Assembly: GCA_019637615.1 (NCBI GenBank)
Contig: JAHBVJ010000020.1
Span: 96,114-160,113, forward strand
DNA from: Anaerolineae bacterium
GTDB taxonomy: Bacteria > Chloroflexota > Anaerolineae > Aggregatilineales > UBA2796
DNA: 64,000 nt
Direction of reading: 5' to 3'
Under the pieces are notes generated by a model. The model saw only the letters and a list, made by a program, of their open reading frames with translations, did no database searches and had not been told where the DNA came from. Position numbers and translations under genes: made by a program. This document shows, piece after piece, positions 26,525-35,364 of the stretch (position 1 is the first letter of the stretch; every line of letters starts with the position of its first letter).

Positions 26525-26790
26525 ATAAACCCCTTTTTTGAAATGGTGATAAAGAAAAGTCGCGAAGCAACCTATGGAAGCTATTGTAGCGCCGTCCGCT
26601 CGTTTTTTACCCGTAATACAAATTCCGGGAGATCGGCACATGAGTTGACTTCCCCTGACCTCTCCCGCAGGGTTCTACATGCCGACAGTGGCAAGGGAGT
26701 GCAGCCCGCCGATGAAGCGAACGGGCTGAAAGCAAGGGCAGCACGGGGGATGGCGCGCGCTGGATCGGGGAGATCGCGCTACTAGGCTTG

Positions 26791-28239
26791 TTATCGAGTC
26801 CCCTCGCTATCTTCATCCAACATCGATTGCGCGTACATGGTTAACGTATAGTGCATTTGAAATCGTTGGCTGCCCATCGGTTCAAGTAACCCCCTCCCAA
26901 CCAGCATTCTCACGATAGGAACTGGATCCTCAACGTCCCAAACTGCTTTCATGGCGGGAATATCAAAGGTAGCGGGTTTTGACGCAAACGCACCAAGGTA
27001 GGCAAAAGCAGCTTGCGCTTCAGGGGATAAGGTGCTGACACTGCGCTCAAAAAGCAAGGCTATCGTCGGGTTTGTGCCCGTCGCCTCATCGATACTTCCC
27101 GCTTGCCCGCTCATCAACCGTTTGCTGTGTTTATCTTGAAGTTCATCGATAAGCTGATGAACATCGAAGCCGAGGCCATGTTCCTGCTCTATCAAACTAC
27201 CCGCCACGCGTAGCGCGAGGGGAAGCCCTTCTAAAGTATCAGCGAGCGCTGCAAATTCAGTCTTGTACTGCCTTGAGGTCTGCGGCGCGATATAGCCTAA
27301 CAATTCCAACGATTTTTCCTGACTGAGGGTAGGCAATACATAAATTTCCTCCGGGACACCTGCCAGCTTATTGGCAACCTCAGTCAAGCGTGTGGTCATC
27401 AAGAACGTAGTATGCGCTGTCGCCAATGCCTTAAAATGTAACCCATCCGTCTCATTCCAAATATCATCAACGACCAGCAACACTTTTCGGGCGCTTAGAA
27501 CGTTGCGCAGCAGCGTAACGACCTCGTTCAGTTCATTTACCTGTTCGATATGGAATGCATTCAACTGCCTCGCCCATTTCTTCATGGCAGTTAGCACGCT
27601 GCCTTGAAAGCCGAGACTTGTCCACAGAATTCCATCCGGAAACGCAGCCTTAATTTTGGGATCGTGAACGATCCGATTGATAAAGGTGGTTTTGCCCACA
27701 CCGGGATACCCACGAACTATAGTGAAGGGGACACGCTTCTGGTGGGCATTTAGTCCGAGTTTATCGTAAACCGCTTTTACATTATCCTCGCGCCCAATAA
27801 ATAGCTGAGGATACAAAGGGACAAAAAAATCGCCTGAATTATCCTTATTTGGTGCCAATTTTTGCTCTTGTTGATACATTTCCCATGCCTTGTCAAATTC
27901 AGCTTCGGGAAATATATCTTTCAGCAATGCAAAATCTTTTAACTGCATTCCTGTGAGATCGAAAAGTTGGATCGCGTCTCTTGCAGTGCAGCGGTTATCG
28001 ATAGAGATGTTGTCTACGAATGCATGAACGAGGGCAAGCATTTCTTTAAGCTCGTAGTCGCTTTCAATATCTGGTCTGGCGCGGAACTTACTAAACTTGC
28101 CTTCTGTATAGATATCATCGAGTCTGATGCTCATAACGTCCAGAATGTAGTTGTAGCTTACATCAGAGCGTATCTTGATGCGGTTCACGAGATCGATCAA
28201 CGTTTGCTTACGCTGTTTAGAGATTTCTGATTGTGGCAT
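26791..28239 (-). CDS. NB-ARC/STAND-family ATPase
   Basis: The 482-residue protein has an unrecognised helical N-terminal region (about 1-130). The NB-ARC ATPase follows: Walker A GYPGVGKTT (177-185), Walker B KVLLVVDDIW, sensor LMTTRLTEVA, and the GLPLALRVAG motif of the ARC2 part. It ends with a winged-helix-like block (about 385-470), without WD40, TPR or LRR sensor repeats. STAND proteins serve as regulators or as phage-defence sensors. The lack of a repeat domain suggests a short regulator or a truncated copy. ATG follows AAGGAG, part of a palindrome. The neighbours do not include other defence genes. Confidence 0.82.
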   Translation of the reverse strand: MPQSEISKQRKQTLIDLVNRIKIRSDVSYNYILDVMSIRLDDIYTEGKFSKFRARPDIESDYELKEMLALVHAFVDNISIDNRCTARDAIQLFDLTGMQLKDFALLKDIFPEAEFDKAWEMYQQEQKLAPNKDNSGDFFVPLYPQLFIGREDNVKAVYDKLGLNAHQKRVPFTIVRGYPGVGKTTFINRIVHDPKIKAAFPDGILWTSLGFQGSVLTAMKKWARQLNAFHIEQVNELNEVVTLLRNVLSARKVLLVVDDIWNETDGLHFKALATAHTTFLMTTRLTEVANKLAGVPEEIYVLPTLSQEKSLELLGYIAPQTSRQYKTEFAALADTLEGLPLALRVAGSLIEQEHGLGFDVHQLIDELQDKHSKRLMSGQAGSIDEATGTNPTIALLFERSVSTLSPEAQAAFAYLGAFASKPATFDIPAMKAVWDVEDPVPIVRMLVGRGLLEPMGSQRFQMHYTLTMYAQSMLDEDSEGTR

Positions 28240-28615
28240 GTAAATTCTGTCTCCTTGACGAGCGTCAAGTGGATTGCGCTGCTGGGCTTCACAATACTTT
28301 GGACTAGTGTTTATGCTAACGACTGTACCGATTTTTGAAAGGGAGACAATCTACACAACACATAAAGTATCACTTTTGCTTAGAAAATATTTGCCCTATT
28401 ATGACATAATCTGATAGACAAGAGAATTAGGAAATGTTACCAACTCTGTCTATAGTCTATCGCCGCTATGCGACATGTTACTTCGTGATCTTGTACTGTA
28501 GATTCTCTGGATGAGGAGCGCCCCGAAATTGGCGGTTCACGGGCATCCAAAACCGATCCCTGCCATCACGAGTTTCTGGATACCCGCCGCGATCCGAGCT
28601 TGAAGAGGAGGAATA
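28240..28615. other. Gene-free stretch between divergent genes
   Basis: AT-richer than the flanks. It holds the palindrome at 28254-28269 and several promoter-like words, including TGACATAAT (extended -10-like, 28402-28410), but no confident -35 partner. The right end carries a strong ribosome binding site for the gene at 28616. Confidence 0.5.
28254..28269 (-). promoter_or_regulatory. Perfect palindrome over the STAND gene ribosome binding site
   Basis: CTTGACG-AG-CGTCAAG is a perfect seven-base inverted repeat. Read on the minus strand, its right arm supplies the AAG of the AAGGAG ribosome binding site of the STAND gene, about 10 bases before the ATG. It could be a repressor operator or an mRNA hairpin that limits translation. 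Confidence 0.55.
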
Positions 28616-28930
28616 ATGTTTTCTTACTATGAAGTCATTCATCGGCATATTGTGCATTATGCGCAGGTTGCCGAGCAACTTGAACGTGACAGCACTAGCG
28701 CTGACTTCGAAGTGCGTTACTGGCTTGACCGCGATCAATTTGCGTTGGCAAACAAGCGGGTGATGCAACGACTAGAATCGTATATAGGCGAGCCGCAGCT
28801 CCTGACGAAAACATTCTCCATCACCACGTATCGCCTCTACAATTTGGCCTTCAACATATTGACTGTATCATCCGCGAAACACACCATCGCCTCGTTACTT
28901 CAAAAAATAGGGGGCGTCGCGCCGGAATAA
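28616..28930 (+). CDS. Small protein of unknown function
   Basis: The 104-residue product is not recognised. It starts MFSYYEVIHRHIVHYAQVAEQLERD, is predicted mostly helical, and has no signal peptide or clear membrane helix. ATG follows AGAGGAGGAATA, an excellent ribosome binding site, which is the main reason to accept it as real. It is divergent from the STAND gene. Confidence 0.55.
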   Translation: MFSYYEVIHRHIVHYAQVAEQLERDSTSADFEVRYWLDRDQFALANKRVMQRLESYIGEPQLLTKTFSITTYRLYNLAFNILTVSSAKHTIASLLQKIGGVAPE

Positions 28931-29063
28931 ATGATGTAATTGCCAAGCGTCTTGCGGGTAGACACCTGTTCACCATTATCTTCAGGCGTGATTCATCCCG
29001 CGAAAAGTCGAGCCTTAGCGCATCAAAAGCAAGAGGCTACTGAGAAGACGGGACTTGAAGTCG

Positions 29064-29085
29064 GTGTCGAGGATTGCCTCGACAC
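29064..29085. terminator. Hairpin between convergent genes
   Basis: GTGTCGAGG (29064-29072) and CCTCGACAC (29077-29085) form a perfect nine-base stem with loop ATTG. It lies between the small gene ending at 28930 and the histidine kinase gene ending at 29114 on the other strand. Confidence 0.6.
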
Positions 29086-29113
29086 TATGATCGCAAGAGG
29101 TAGCGGAGGATAG

Positions 29114-30196
29114 TTATTTCTGCGCTTCGGCACCGACGAGATTAGCGCCTTCCAGCGGCAAGCTGATGAAAAAGGTGCTGCCTTTGCCCTCTTCGCTTTC
29201 GACCCACGCGCTGCCGCCATGGCGAGATGCGACGGCTTTGACGATGTAGAGGCCGAGACCGCTGCCTTTGACCTGAAAATGCTCACGGCGGCGGATGCGT
29301 TGGAATTGGGCGAACAGCTTCTTCTGATTTTCGGGGCTGATGCCGTAGCCAGTGTCTTTGACGCTCAAAACGAGCGTATTGTTGTCTTTGTTGGTTTTGG
29401 CGGCGACGGTGATGGTGCCGTTTTCGGGTGTGTACTTGATGGCGTTATCGACCAAATTTTGCAGCGCACGGCGCAGCATGGTCTCGTCCAGCGCCAAGAT
29501 GGGCAGGTGCTGATCCACGTCGGAAATCAACTTTTGTCCCTTCTTTTCCGCCGCAGAGACATGATTGCTGACGACTTCGCTGACCATATGCACGACATCG
29601 CACGGTTCGCGGTGCAAGCGGTAGTTGCCATCGGGATCAAGCTTGCGGATGTCCAGCACTTTTTCGACCAGATCGGCCATTTGCCCGACGCCACCGATGA
29701 TCTTGTCCTGATAGCCCTTTTGCTTCTCATTCAGCGTGCCGACCATCGAGATCATGCTGGCAAAGCCCTGCATATAAGTTAATGGTGAACGCAGATCGTG
29801 CGCCAAGGTGCCCACAAAGGTGCGCAGATTCTGGCTCTGCTCCTTGTGTGCGCTGATGTCATGGAAAATCAACAAATGGCCGTTAGGCAACCCGCCCACA
29901 TCCAAGACGGGCGAGAGCCGAGAAGCGAAGGTCATCCCTGCTTCGGTCGTCCATTCCACCAAGGAAGCGGTCTCTGTGCCATTCAACGCCTGACTGAGCG
30001 CAGGCGAGACGAAGATTTCCTCCACCGAGCGACCGAGCACATCTTCTGCCGTGATTGCGAAAGCCTGCTCCGCAGCGGGGTTAAATAGCACAATGGCTCG
30101 TTGTTTGTCAATCACAACGATGGGATCAAGACTGCTGTTCAGAATAGCGGCTTCGCTTGTTTGAAGTGCCATGAGGCTCTCGTGTTTCGTTTCCAT
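29114..30196 (-). CDS. PAS-domain sensor histidine kinase (cytosolic)
   Basis: The 360-residue protein has an N-terminal PAS domain (about 10-120; SSLDPIVVIDKQRAIVLFN). HisKA follows with the phosphoacceptor motif AHDLRSPLTYMQGF (His at about 135), then a HATPase_c with N-box LQNLVDNAIKYTPENG, G1 VKDTGYGI and G2 GSGLGLYIVK. No membrane helix is present, so a cytosolic signal is likely. No response regulator is adjacent. Upstream on the minus strand is a TATATAAT word (30293-30300), but its -35 candidate is too far away to call a promoter. Confidence 0.9.
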   Translation of the reverse strand: METKHESLMALQTSEAAILNSSLDPIVVIDKQRAIVLFNPAAEQAFAITAEDVLGRSVEEIFVSPALSQALNGTETASLVEWTTEAGMTFASRLSPVLDVGGLPNGHLLIFHDISAHKEQSQNLRTFVGTLAHDLRSPLTYMQGFASMISMVGTLNEKQKGYQDKIIGGVGQMADLVEKVLDIRKLDPDGNYRLHREPCDVVHMVSEVVSNHVSAAEKKGQKLISDVDQHLPILALDETMLRRALQNLVDNAIKYTPENGTITVAAKTNKDNNTLVLSVKDTGYGISPENQKKLFAQFQRIRRREHFQVKGSGLGLYIVKAVASRHGGSAWVESEEGKGSTFFISLPLEGANLVGAEAQK

Positions 30197-30391
30197 GACT
30201 AAAATCTCTCTTGCCGCTGCAACTGCCGCTTTTCAGCTATTGCCATTCACCATGATCGACTTGGTAACAGCGACTCGACCAATAAACACATAATTATATA
30301 CCATGTTTTAAGATGACGAGGTCAAAGATTCCTATAAATTTGGTAGGAAGACGGTTATAATCGCTGTAATCTATTACCTACAATCGACTGA

Positions 30392-31555
30392 TTAGAAGAA
30401 CGGGATGCGGAAAATCGCACCGAACAAGGCAAGGATAATGCGCGTCCCTAGCCACCCTCCGCCTACGGTAATCAAAGCAGCCAGATTGATCGTTTTATCA
30501 TCCAGCTCATAGCGATGCAGCCACTCTTTGTTGAGTAGGTAGCCGACGAACGCCGCCAAACCGAGCGAGATCAGCAGCGCGAAAATGCCTAATCCCCCAT
30601 TGTGCGTGATCCCGATGAGAACGTGTAAAACGAGCCGGAAGATGGCTTCGATGCTGATGGCGGCAAGGATAGCGCTGCCGTAGCTGCCCAGATGGGCGTT
30701 CACGGTGATGCGTGAGTTTTGACGTTCCAATAGGACTTGCCCACTGTACGCGCCGACGAGCACTCCCGACAAAACCGCCGCCATGCCAAGTATCGAGGCG
30801 AAGATCGGGGTCACGATCACCCCACCGAGGCCGATAAAACCGATTTCCAAGATGCCGCGGATGAAGCGACCGACGAATTCAGAGGATCCGAAGACAAACG
30901 CGGCGGAGAGGACAGGCAACAATGCATCCCATAAGGATACCGATTGAATGCCTTCTTGTTCGGGTACCAAGGTGTTGGTGAATAACTGCCGGATCGAGGT
31001 GCCGCCCATGCGCAGGAATTTTGACGCTAACCCACGCAAGGTAATGAAGGGGGGCGCACCATCGATCTTGAAGGGCACCCTGAACGGTCGAGTGGTCAGC
31101 GCGACAGCCCCCTTCGCGATCCGCACGGCAAGATTTTCCTTCGGCTCTGTGGGTTGCGGCGGTGGTTCAGGCTTGGGCGGTTCGGTGATCGGCAGGGCTG
31201 ACCCTGCGATGGTGAACGTCTCGCTCGATTCGGTCAGCGTGCCGGGAGGGAGATCGCTCGGCTTTGGTGCGGCGGGCGACGCGGCTTTAGGCGGTTCCGG
31301 CTTCGGTTGAGGCGTGAGCGCCTTCAACTTAGCCAGCTCAATTTTGGCTTTTTCGTTGTCGGGATTTAACTTCAGTACCCGTTCGAACGCTTGACGCTTA
31401 CGCTGTGGATCATCCAAGGCAGCACCAAGGTACAGCCATACCATCTCATTGTCGCGATTTTCTTTGGCGGCTTCCGCGAGCAAACTAACGGCTTGCTCAC
31501 GGTCGCCTGCCTTTAGCGCAGCGATGCCAGATTGAAGCTTATCTGATTGTGCCAT
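30392..31555 (-). CDS. TPR plus Yip1-like membrane protein
   Basis: The 387-residue protein begins with TPR-type helices (about 1-80; SGIAALKAGDREQAVSLLAEAAKENRD split by hairpins, then KRQAFERVLKLNPDNEKAKIEL). A Pro-rich linker follows (about 80-140), then a C-terminal region with about five membrane helices resembling the Yip1 domain (LWDALLPVLSAAFVFGSSEF onward). The start is 36 bases after the stop of the FHA gene on the same strand, so the two form an operon. The cytosolic TPR may bind partners, possibly the FHA protein. Function is unknown. Confidence 0.7.
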   Translation of the reverse strand: MAQSDKLQSGIAALKAGDREQAVSLLAEAAKENRDNEMVWLYLGAALDDPQRKRQAFERVLKLNPDNEKAKIELAKLKALTPQPKPEPPKAASPAAPKPSDLPPGTLTESSETFTIAGSALPITEPPKPEPPPQPTEPKENLAVRIAKGAVALTTRPFRVPFKIDGAPPFITLRGLASKFLRMGGTSIRQLFTNTLVPEQEGIQSVSLWDALLPVLSAAFVFGSSEFVGRFIRGILEIGFIGLGGVIVTPIFASILGMAAVLSGVLVGAYSGQVLLERQNSRITVNAHLGSYGSAILAAISIEAIFRLVLHVLIGITHNGGLGIFALLISLGLAAFVGYLLNKEWLHRYELDDKTINLAALITVGGGWLGTRIILALFGAIFRIPFF

Positions 31556-31591
31556 TGTCCACTGCCCCCGCCTCGGAGAATATGCAGCAAC

Positions 31592-32329
31592 TTACCCTGC
31601 TGGACACGTAAAGATTATTCTAACGACATCACGGATGAGGGGCGTTGTACACCACGCATTTTGCGAATCGATGTAGGCCAACGCGACAACCGTCCCGACA
31701 ATGCACAGCAAGATCAGGCAGCCACAGCCCAAGAAAAACCAGCGTCCTAAACCGGGGCTGGTGGGTGTCGCGGCGGGTTGATCCGTCATGTAGTATTGTG
31801 GCGGTGGTGGCGGCGGCGGTGTGTAGGAAGACTGTCCACCATACTGCGGTTGGCTGGCGCTGGCACCGTACTGTGGCTGTTGTGCATAGTTCGGCTGCTG
31901 CGGCTGCACATAACCGGGCTGCGCGGCGGCTTGTCCACCTGCTGGCGGATACGATTGCCCCGCTTGATTAGATTGATTCATCATGGTCGGCTGACCGCTA
32001 GGCTCTGGCAGGTTGACAGGCAGCGTCGATTCATAGGCCAAGGTGACGGTTTCACCAAGGCTGATCAGATCGCCGCTGTTCAGTTGCCGTGCGCCAGTTA
32101 GTCGCTGCCCATTTACGAACGTACCGTTGGTCGAGCCAAGGTCTTCTAACATGTATCCGCCCGCACTACGCGTCATACGGGAGTGGTGGCGGCTGACCTC
32201 CGGGTCATTGATCACGATGTCGTTCGTAATATCACGCCCCAACGTGATAATATCTTTATTTAATTCATAAATCTGATTGGGCTGCGGGCCACGGCGCACG
32301 ATCAGCCGGAAGCTGCCGGTCCCTTGCAT
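31592..32329 (-). CDS. FHA-domain membrane protein
   Basis: The 245-residue protein has an N-terminal FHA domain (about 8-95) with the motifs ITLGRDITNDIVI, VSRHHSRM and GSTNGTFVNGQRL, the residues that bind phosphothreonine. A Gln/Pro/Tyr-rich linker follows (about 110-190), then one membrane helix (about 200-225). The FHA part should be cytosolic. It has an excellent ribosome binding site (TAGGAGG). It probably reads Ser/Thr kinase signalling; no kinase gene lies nearby. It is first in an operon with the TPR/Yip1 gene. Confidence 0.88.
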   Translation of the reverse strand: MQGTGSFRLIVRRGPQPNQIYELNKDIITLGRDITNDIVINDPEVSRHHSRMTRSAGGYMLEDLGSTNGTFVNGQRLTGARQLNSGDLISLGETVTLAYESTLPVNLPEPSGQPTMMNQSNQAGQSYPPAGGQAAAQPGYVQPQQPNYAQQPQYGASASQPQYGGQSSYTPPPPPPPQYYMTDQPAATPTSPGLGRWFFLGCGCLILLCIVGTVVALAYIDSQNAWCTTPLIRDVVRIIFTCPAG

Positions 32330-32573
32330 AGCGGTGCCTCCTAAGAAGATGCTGGCAAGCTGGGATAAGTCCTTATCATAAGCTCAATGGCTGTGAGTAT
32401 ATGAGCACTAAGAGAGTCTGTCAACCTAAGCAACGACAGGTGTTACGCAGCGGTGACAAGTGGGTGGATCGGCGGTGGCATGATGATGATTACAACCCCA
32501 TTTCACCACAGCCGAACAACGTACCTGTCGTCGCTCCGAACAGCCTATCGTTGCAGTAGCGCGTTCGTGCCTA

Positions 32574-33605
32574 TCAGTAGCGCTTTACAGGCAGTGGGTT
32601 GCACTCGAAACCTGCCTGATGCCAGTACGGATAGTTCAGCGGCAGTTGGCTGGCCTTATCCAGCTTGGCAATTTGTTCTGGCGTTAGAGTCCAGCCAACC
32701 GCGCCGAGATTTTCCTTAAGTTGCTGCTCGTTGCGTGCGCCGATGATCACCGTCGAGATGGTGGGACGCTGCAACAACCAGTTGATGGCGACCTGCGACA
32801 TGGACTTGCCCGTTTCCTGCGCGACGGCCTCTACCGCGTCAATGATGTTGTACATCACATCTTCGGGGATTTGCGTGCCTTCACCGCCCGTCTGGGCGAT
32901 GCGCGTGCCTTCGGGGACGGGTTGCCCGCGACGGATTTTGCCGGTCAGTTTGCCGTTGCCGAGCGGCCCCCATACGAGTGTGCCGACGCCTTGATCGAGG
33001 CCGAGTGGGATCAGTTCCCATTCCAGTTCGCGCCCCATCAGGTTGTAATAAACTTGCTGCCCGACGTAACGCGCCCAACCATGTTTATCCGACGCCGCCA
33101 ACGATTTCATCAGATGCCAGCCAGAGAAGTTTGAACAAGCAAGATAGCGCACCTTGCCCGCGCTTACGAGATCGTCCAACGCCCGCAGCGTTTCCTCGAC
33201 GGGTGTTTGCGCGTCGAAACCGTGCATGGTGTAAATGTCGATGTGGTCGGTGTTCAAGCGACGCAGACTGGCTTCACACGAGCGCAAGACACGGAAACGT
33301 GAGGAACCTACATCCGTCGGGTCGTCGCTCATGCGGAAAGTAGTTTTGGTCGAGATCAGCAGCTTATTGCGGCGACCTTCAATGGCTTTGCCGAGGATTT
33401 CTTCGGACAGCCCGCGCGAGTAGACATCGGCGGTATCGAACAACGTGACACCAGCATCCATGCATAGATCAACTAGGCGTGTGGCCTCGGTGACATCGCT
33501 GGTGCCCCACGCACGCCAGAAATCGCCACCACCGCCGAAGGTGCCCGTGCCGAAGCTCAAAACGGGTACTTTAAGGCCCGATTTGCCCAATAACCGATAT
33601 TCCAT
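32574..33605 (-). CDS. Aldo/keto reductase
   Basis: ATG at 33605 has AGAGG at suitable distance; the TTG two codons earlier is less likely. The 343-residue protein shows the AKR signature: FDTADVYSRGLSEE (Asp, Tyr), ISTKTTF (Lys), YTMHGFD (His) and the C-terminal cofactor motif VIIGARNEQQLKENLGA. It belongs with the YajO/Kv-beta-like branch. It differs from the AKR at 25487 and lacks the basic tail. Physiological substrate unknown. Confidence 0.9.
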   Translation of the reverse strand: MEYRLLGKSGLKVPVLSFGTGTFGGGGDFWRAWGTSDVTEATRLVDLCMDAGVTLFDTADVYSRGLSEEILGKAIEGRRNKLLISTKTTFRMSDDPTDVGSSRFRVLRSCEASLRRLNTDHIDIYTMHGFDAQTPVEETLRALDDLVSAGKVRYLACSNFSGWHLMKSLAASDKHGWARYVGQQVYYNLMGRELEWELIPLGLDQGVGTLVWGPLGNGKLTGKIRRGQPVPEGTRIAQTGGEGTQIPEDVMYNIIDAVEAVAQETGKSMSQVAINWLLQRPTISTVIIGARNEQQLKENLGAVGWTLTPEQIAKLDKASQLPLNYPYWHQAGFECNPLPVKRY

Positions 33606-33695
33606 GATCAAATTTCCTCTATATAAACAGTAAGGACGCGATCAATCACGTCCACTTTTCAGTATCGAAGGTACAACACCGCGATTGTACCCCTG

Positions 33696-35345
33696 TTAAC
33701 TCTCGTTTTGCAGTAACCGTCGAATTTTCAGCGCGAGGTAAACGGCTAGGCGCGTTTCCGGGTTATCCAGATCGAAGCCGCCGATTTGTTCGATGCGCTC
33801 CATGCGATACAACAGCGTGTTGCGGTGGACGTGAAGTTTGCTGGCGGTCTGGCTCAGGTTGCCGTGTTCTTCGAAGAAGGTTTCCAACGTGGCGACGAAT
33901 TCATCGTTGGAGTATTTCTCGTCGGCAAGTTCGCCCAACGTTTCACGGTAGAAACTGCGCAGTTCGGGCGTTTCCAGCAGCAGTGACAGCAGCCGATAGA
34001 CGCCCAGATCGGCAAAATACAGCGGTTGGTAGACTTTCCACTGCAACGCGATGCGCTGCGTGGCAATGGCCTCATGGTACGAGGTGCGCCACTCTCCGAG
34101 CGTCATCACCGGTCGTCCGATGCCGACCGTCAGTTTGGCAGACGGGAATTGTGTCTTGATCCGCGCCATGACCGATTCGGCAAGTTGACGGATCACGCGG
34201 GGGACGGCTTTGCCGGAGATGCCATCGACGGCACAGAACACGACCACGCTGCCTTCGAGCAACTGTACCATCGCGTCGCCATTGTGGGCGCTCACCTGCT
34301 CGTTGAAGATGGTTTCCAGCCGCCGATCGGACGGTGCGTCATCTTGTGCCCAACAAGCTACCAACGCCGCGTAGGGATGATGGGCAGGGTTGTGCCCCAA
34401 GCGGGTGAGCTGCCGCAGCGCTTGATCGATGGGGATGGTGCCGAGCAGCAAGCGCTCCAGAATGCCGCCCTGCACTTTTTTCTGCGCTTCACGGATGGCT
34501 TTTTCCTTCGCCATTTCCAGCGCACACACCGCCGCGCCATGACGCGTGAACTGCATATCCAAGCCATCGAAGGGGCCGCGATCCGAGAGCAGGGTGAAGT
34601 AGCCACGCCCCATGCGGTTCGCCACAATTGGGACGACCAAGCGGCGCAAGCCTACTTCTGGCATCTCGATCAAGGCGGGTTCGGGCGTGATCTGGGCAAC
34701 TTCGACGCGGTTCCTGAACAAGGCGGGGATGGTATCTTCGTTGGAGAGCAGCGACTCGATGTGATCCCAATCTTCGCGGTCTTTGAGCGCACCAACCAAT
34801 ACCACCGTATCGAACCGTTTATCTTGCACGACGACCGTGTGTCCGGTCATATCCGCGATGGCGCTGACAACCGCTGCCATGCCCCTGTTTTCGGTGCTGA
34901 GTTGTAGCAGTTGCTCATGAATCTCTTGTCCGCGCTGTTCAATCGGGATGACGGGGCCGAGCAAGACTTTGACGACTTCGCGCTCGATCTGACGCAGCAC
35001 AGTGCCCATCGGCAAATTGAGCAGTGGCATTCCGCATTCATCAGCGGCGAGTTTGGCGCGATTATCAATCGTCCCGACCACACCGACCGCCGAGACTTGC
35101 TGCGCGGCGAGCTGCATGATCAGATCAGCTAGCGTCAATTTATCGTTCAAAAGATGCAGAGCATCGGTCGTGAGCAGCGCTAATTCGCGCCCTTCAATGC
35201 GTTCAAATCCCGGCGCGCGCGTATGTAACACGGTAGTCCACGTCACCAGCCGTTCAAGATATTTGTGACCTGCGACGATGCGCGTCCCTACGGGCAGCGC
35301 ATTCCGCAATACATCACGCACAGTCATCGTTCGTTGTGCAGCCAT
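33696..35345 (-). CDS. PucR-family transcriptional regulator
   Basis: The 549-residue protein has an N-terminal PucR-type ligand domain (about 5-125; RDVLRNALPVGTRIVAGHKYLERLV, split by a turn), a central GGDEF-like/CdaR region, and a C-terminal PucR helix-turn-helix (about 485-545) with FFEEHGNLSQTASKLHVHR and NTLLYRMERIEQIGG. Such regulators activate purine, GABA or other nitrogen catabolic genes. It begins 19 bases after the glutamine synthetase stop, so it is co-transcribed with glnA and may control it. The palindrome upstream of glnA is a candidate operator. Confidence 0.88.
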   Translation of the reverse strand: MAAQRTMTVRDVLRNALPVGTRIVAGHKYLERLVTWTTVLHTRAPGFERIEGRELALLTTDALHLLNDKLTLADLIMQLAAQQVSAVGVVGTIDNRAKLAADECGMPLLNLPMGTVLRQIEREVVKVLLGPVIPIEQRGQEIHEQLLQLSTENRGMAAVVSAIADMTGHTVVVQDKRFDTVVLVGALKDREDWDHIESLLSNEDTIPALFRNRVEVAQITPEPALIEMPEVGLRRLVVPIVANRMGRGYFTLLSDRGPFDGLDMQFTRHGAAVCALEMAKEKAIREAQKKVQGGILERLLLGTIPIDQALRQLTRLGHNPAHHPYAALVACWAQDDAPSDRRLETIFNEQVSAHNGDAMVQLLEGSVVVFCAVDGISGKAVPRVIRQLAESVMARIKTQFPSAKLTVGIGRPVMTLGEWRTSYHEAIATQRIALQWKVYQPLYFADLGVYRLLSLLLETPELRSFYRETLGELADEKYSNDEFVATLETFFEEHGNLSQTASKLHVHRNTLLYRMERIEQIGGFDLDNPETRLAVYLALKIRRLLQNES

Positions 35346-35364
35346 GACACTTCTCGCCAGTCGC

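Noticed and set aside
26303..26785. 160-codon plus-strand frame
   Set aside because: Mostly antisense to the aldo/keto reductase gene; low-complexity Arg/Ala composition.
30293..30325. TATATAAT and TTGACC words upstream of the PAS kinase
   Set aside because: Spacer of 19 to 21 bases is outside the usual range; the -10-like word alone is not enough in an AT-rich patch.
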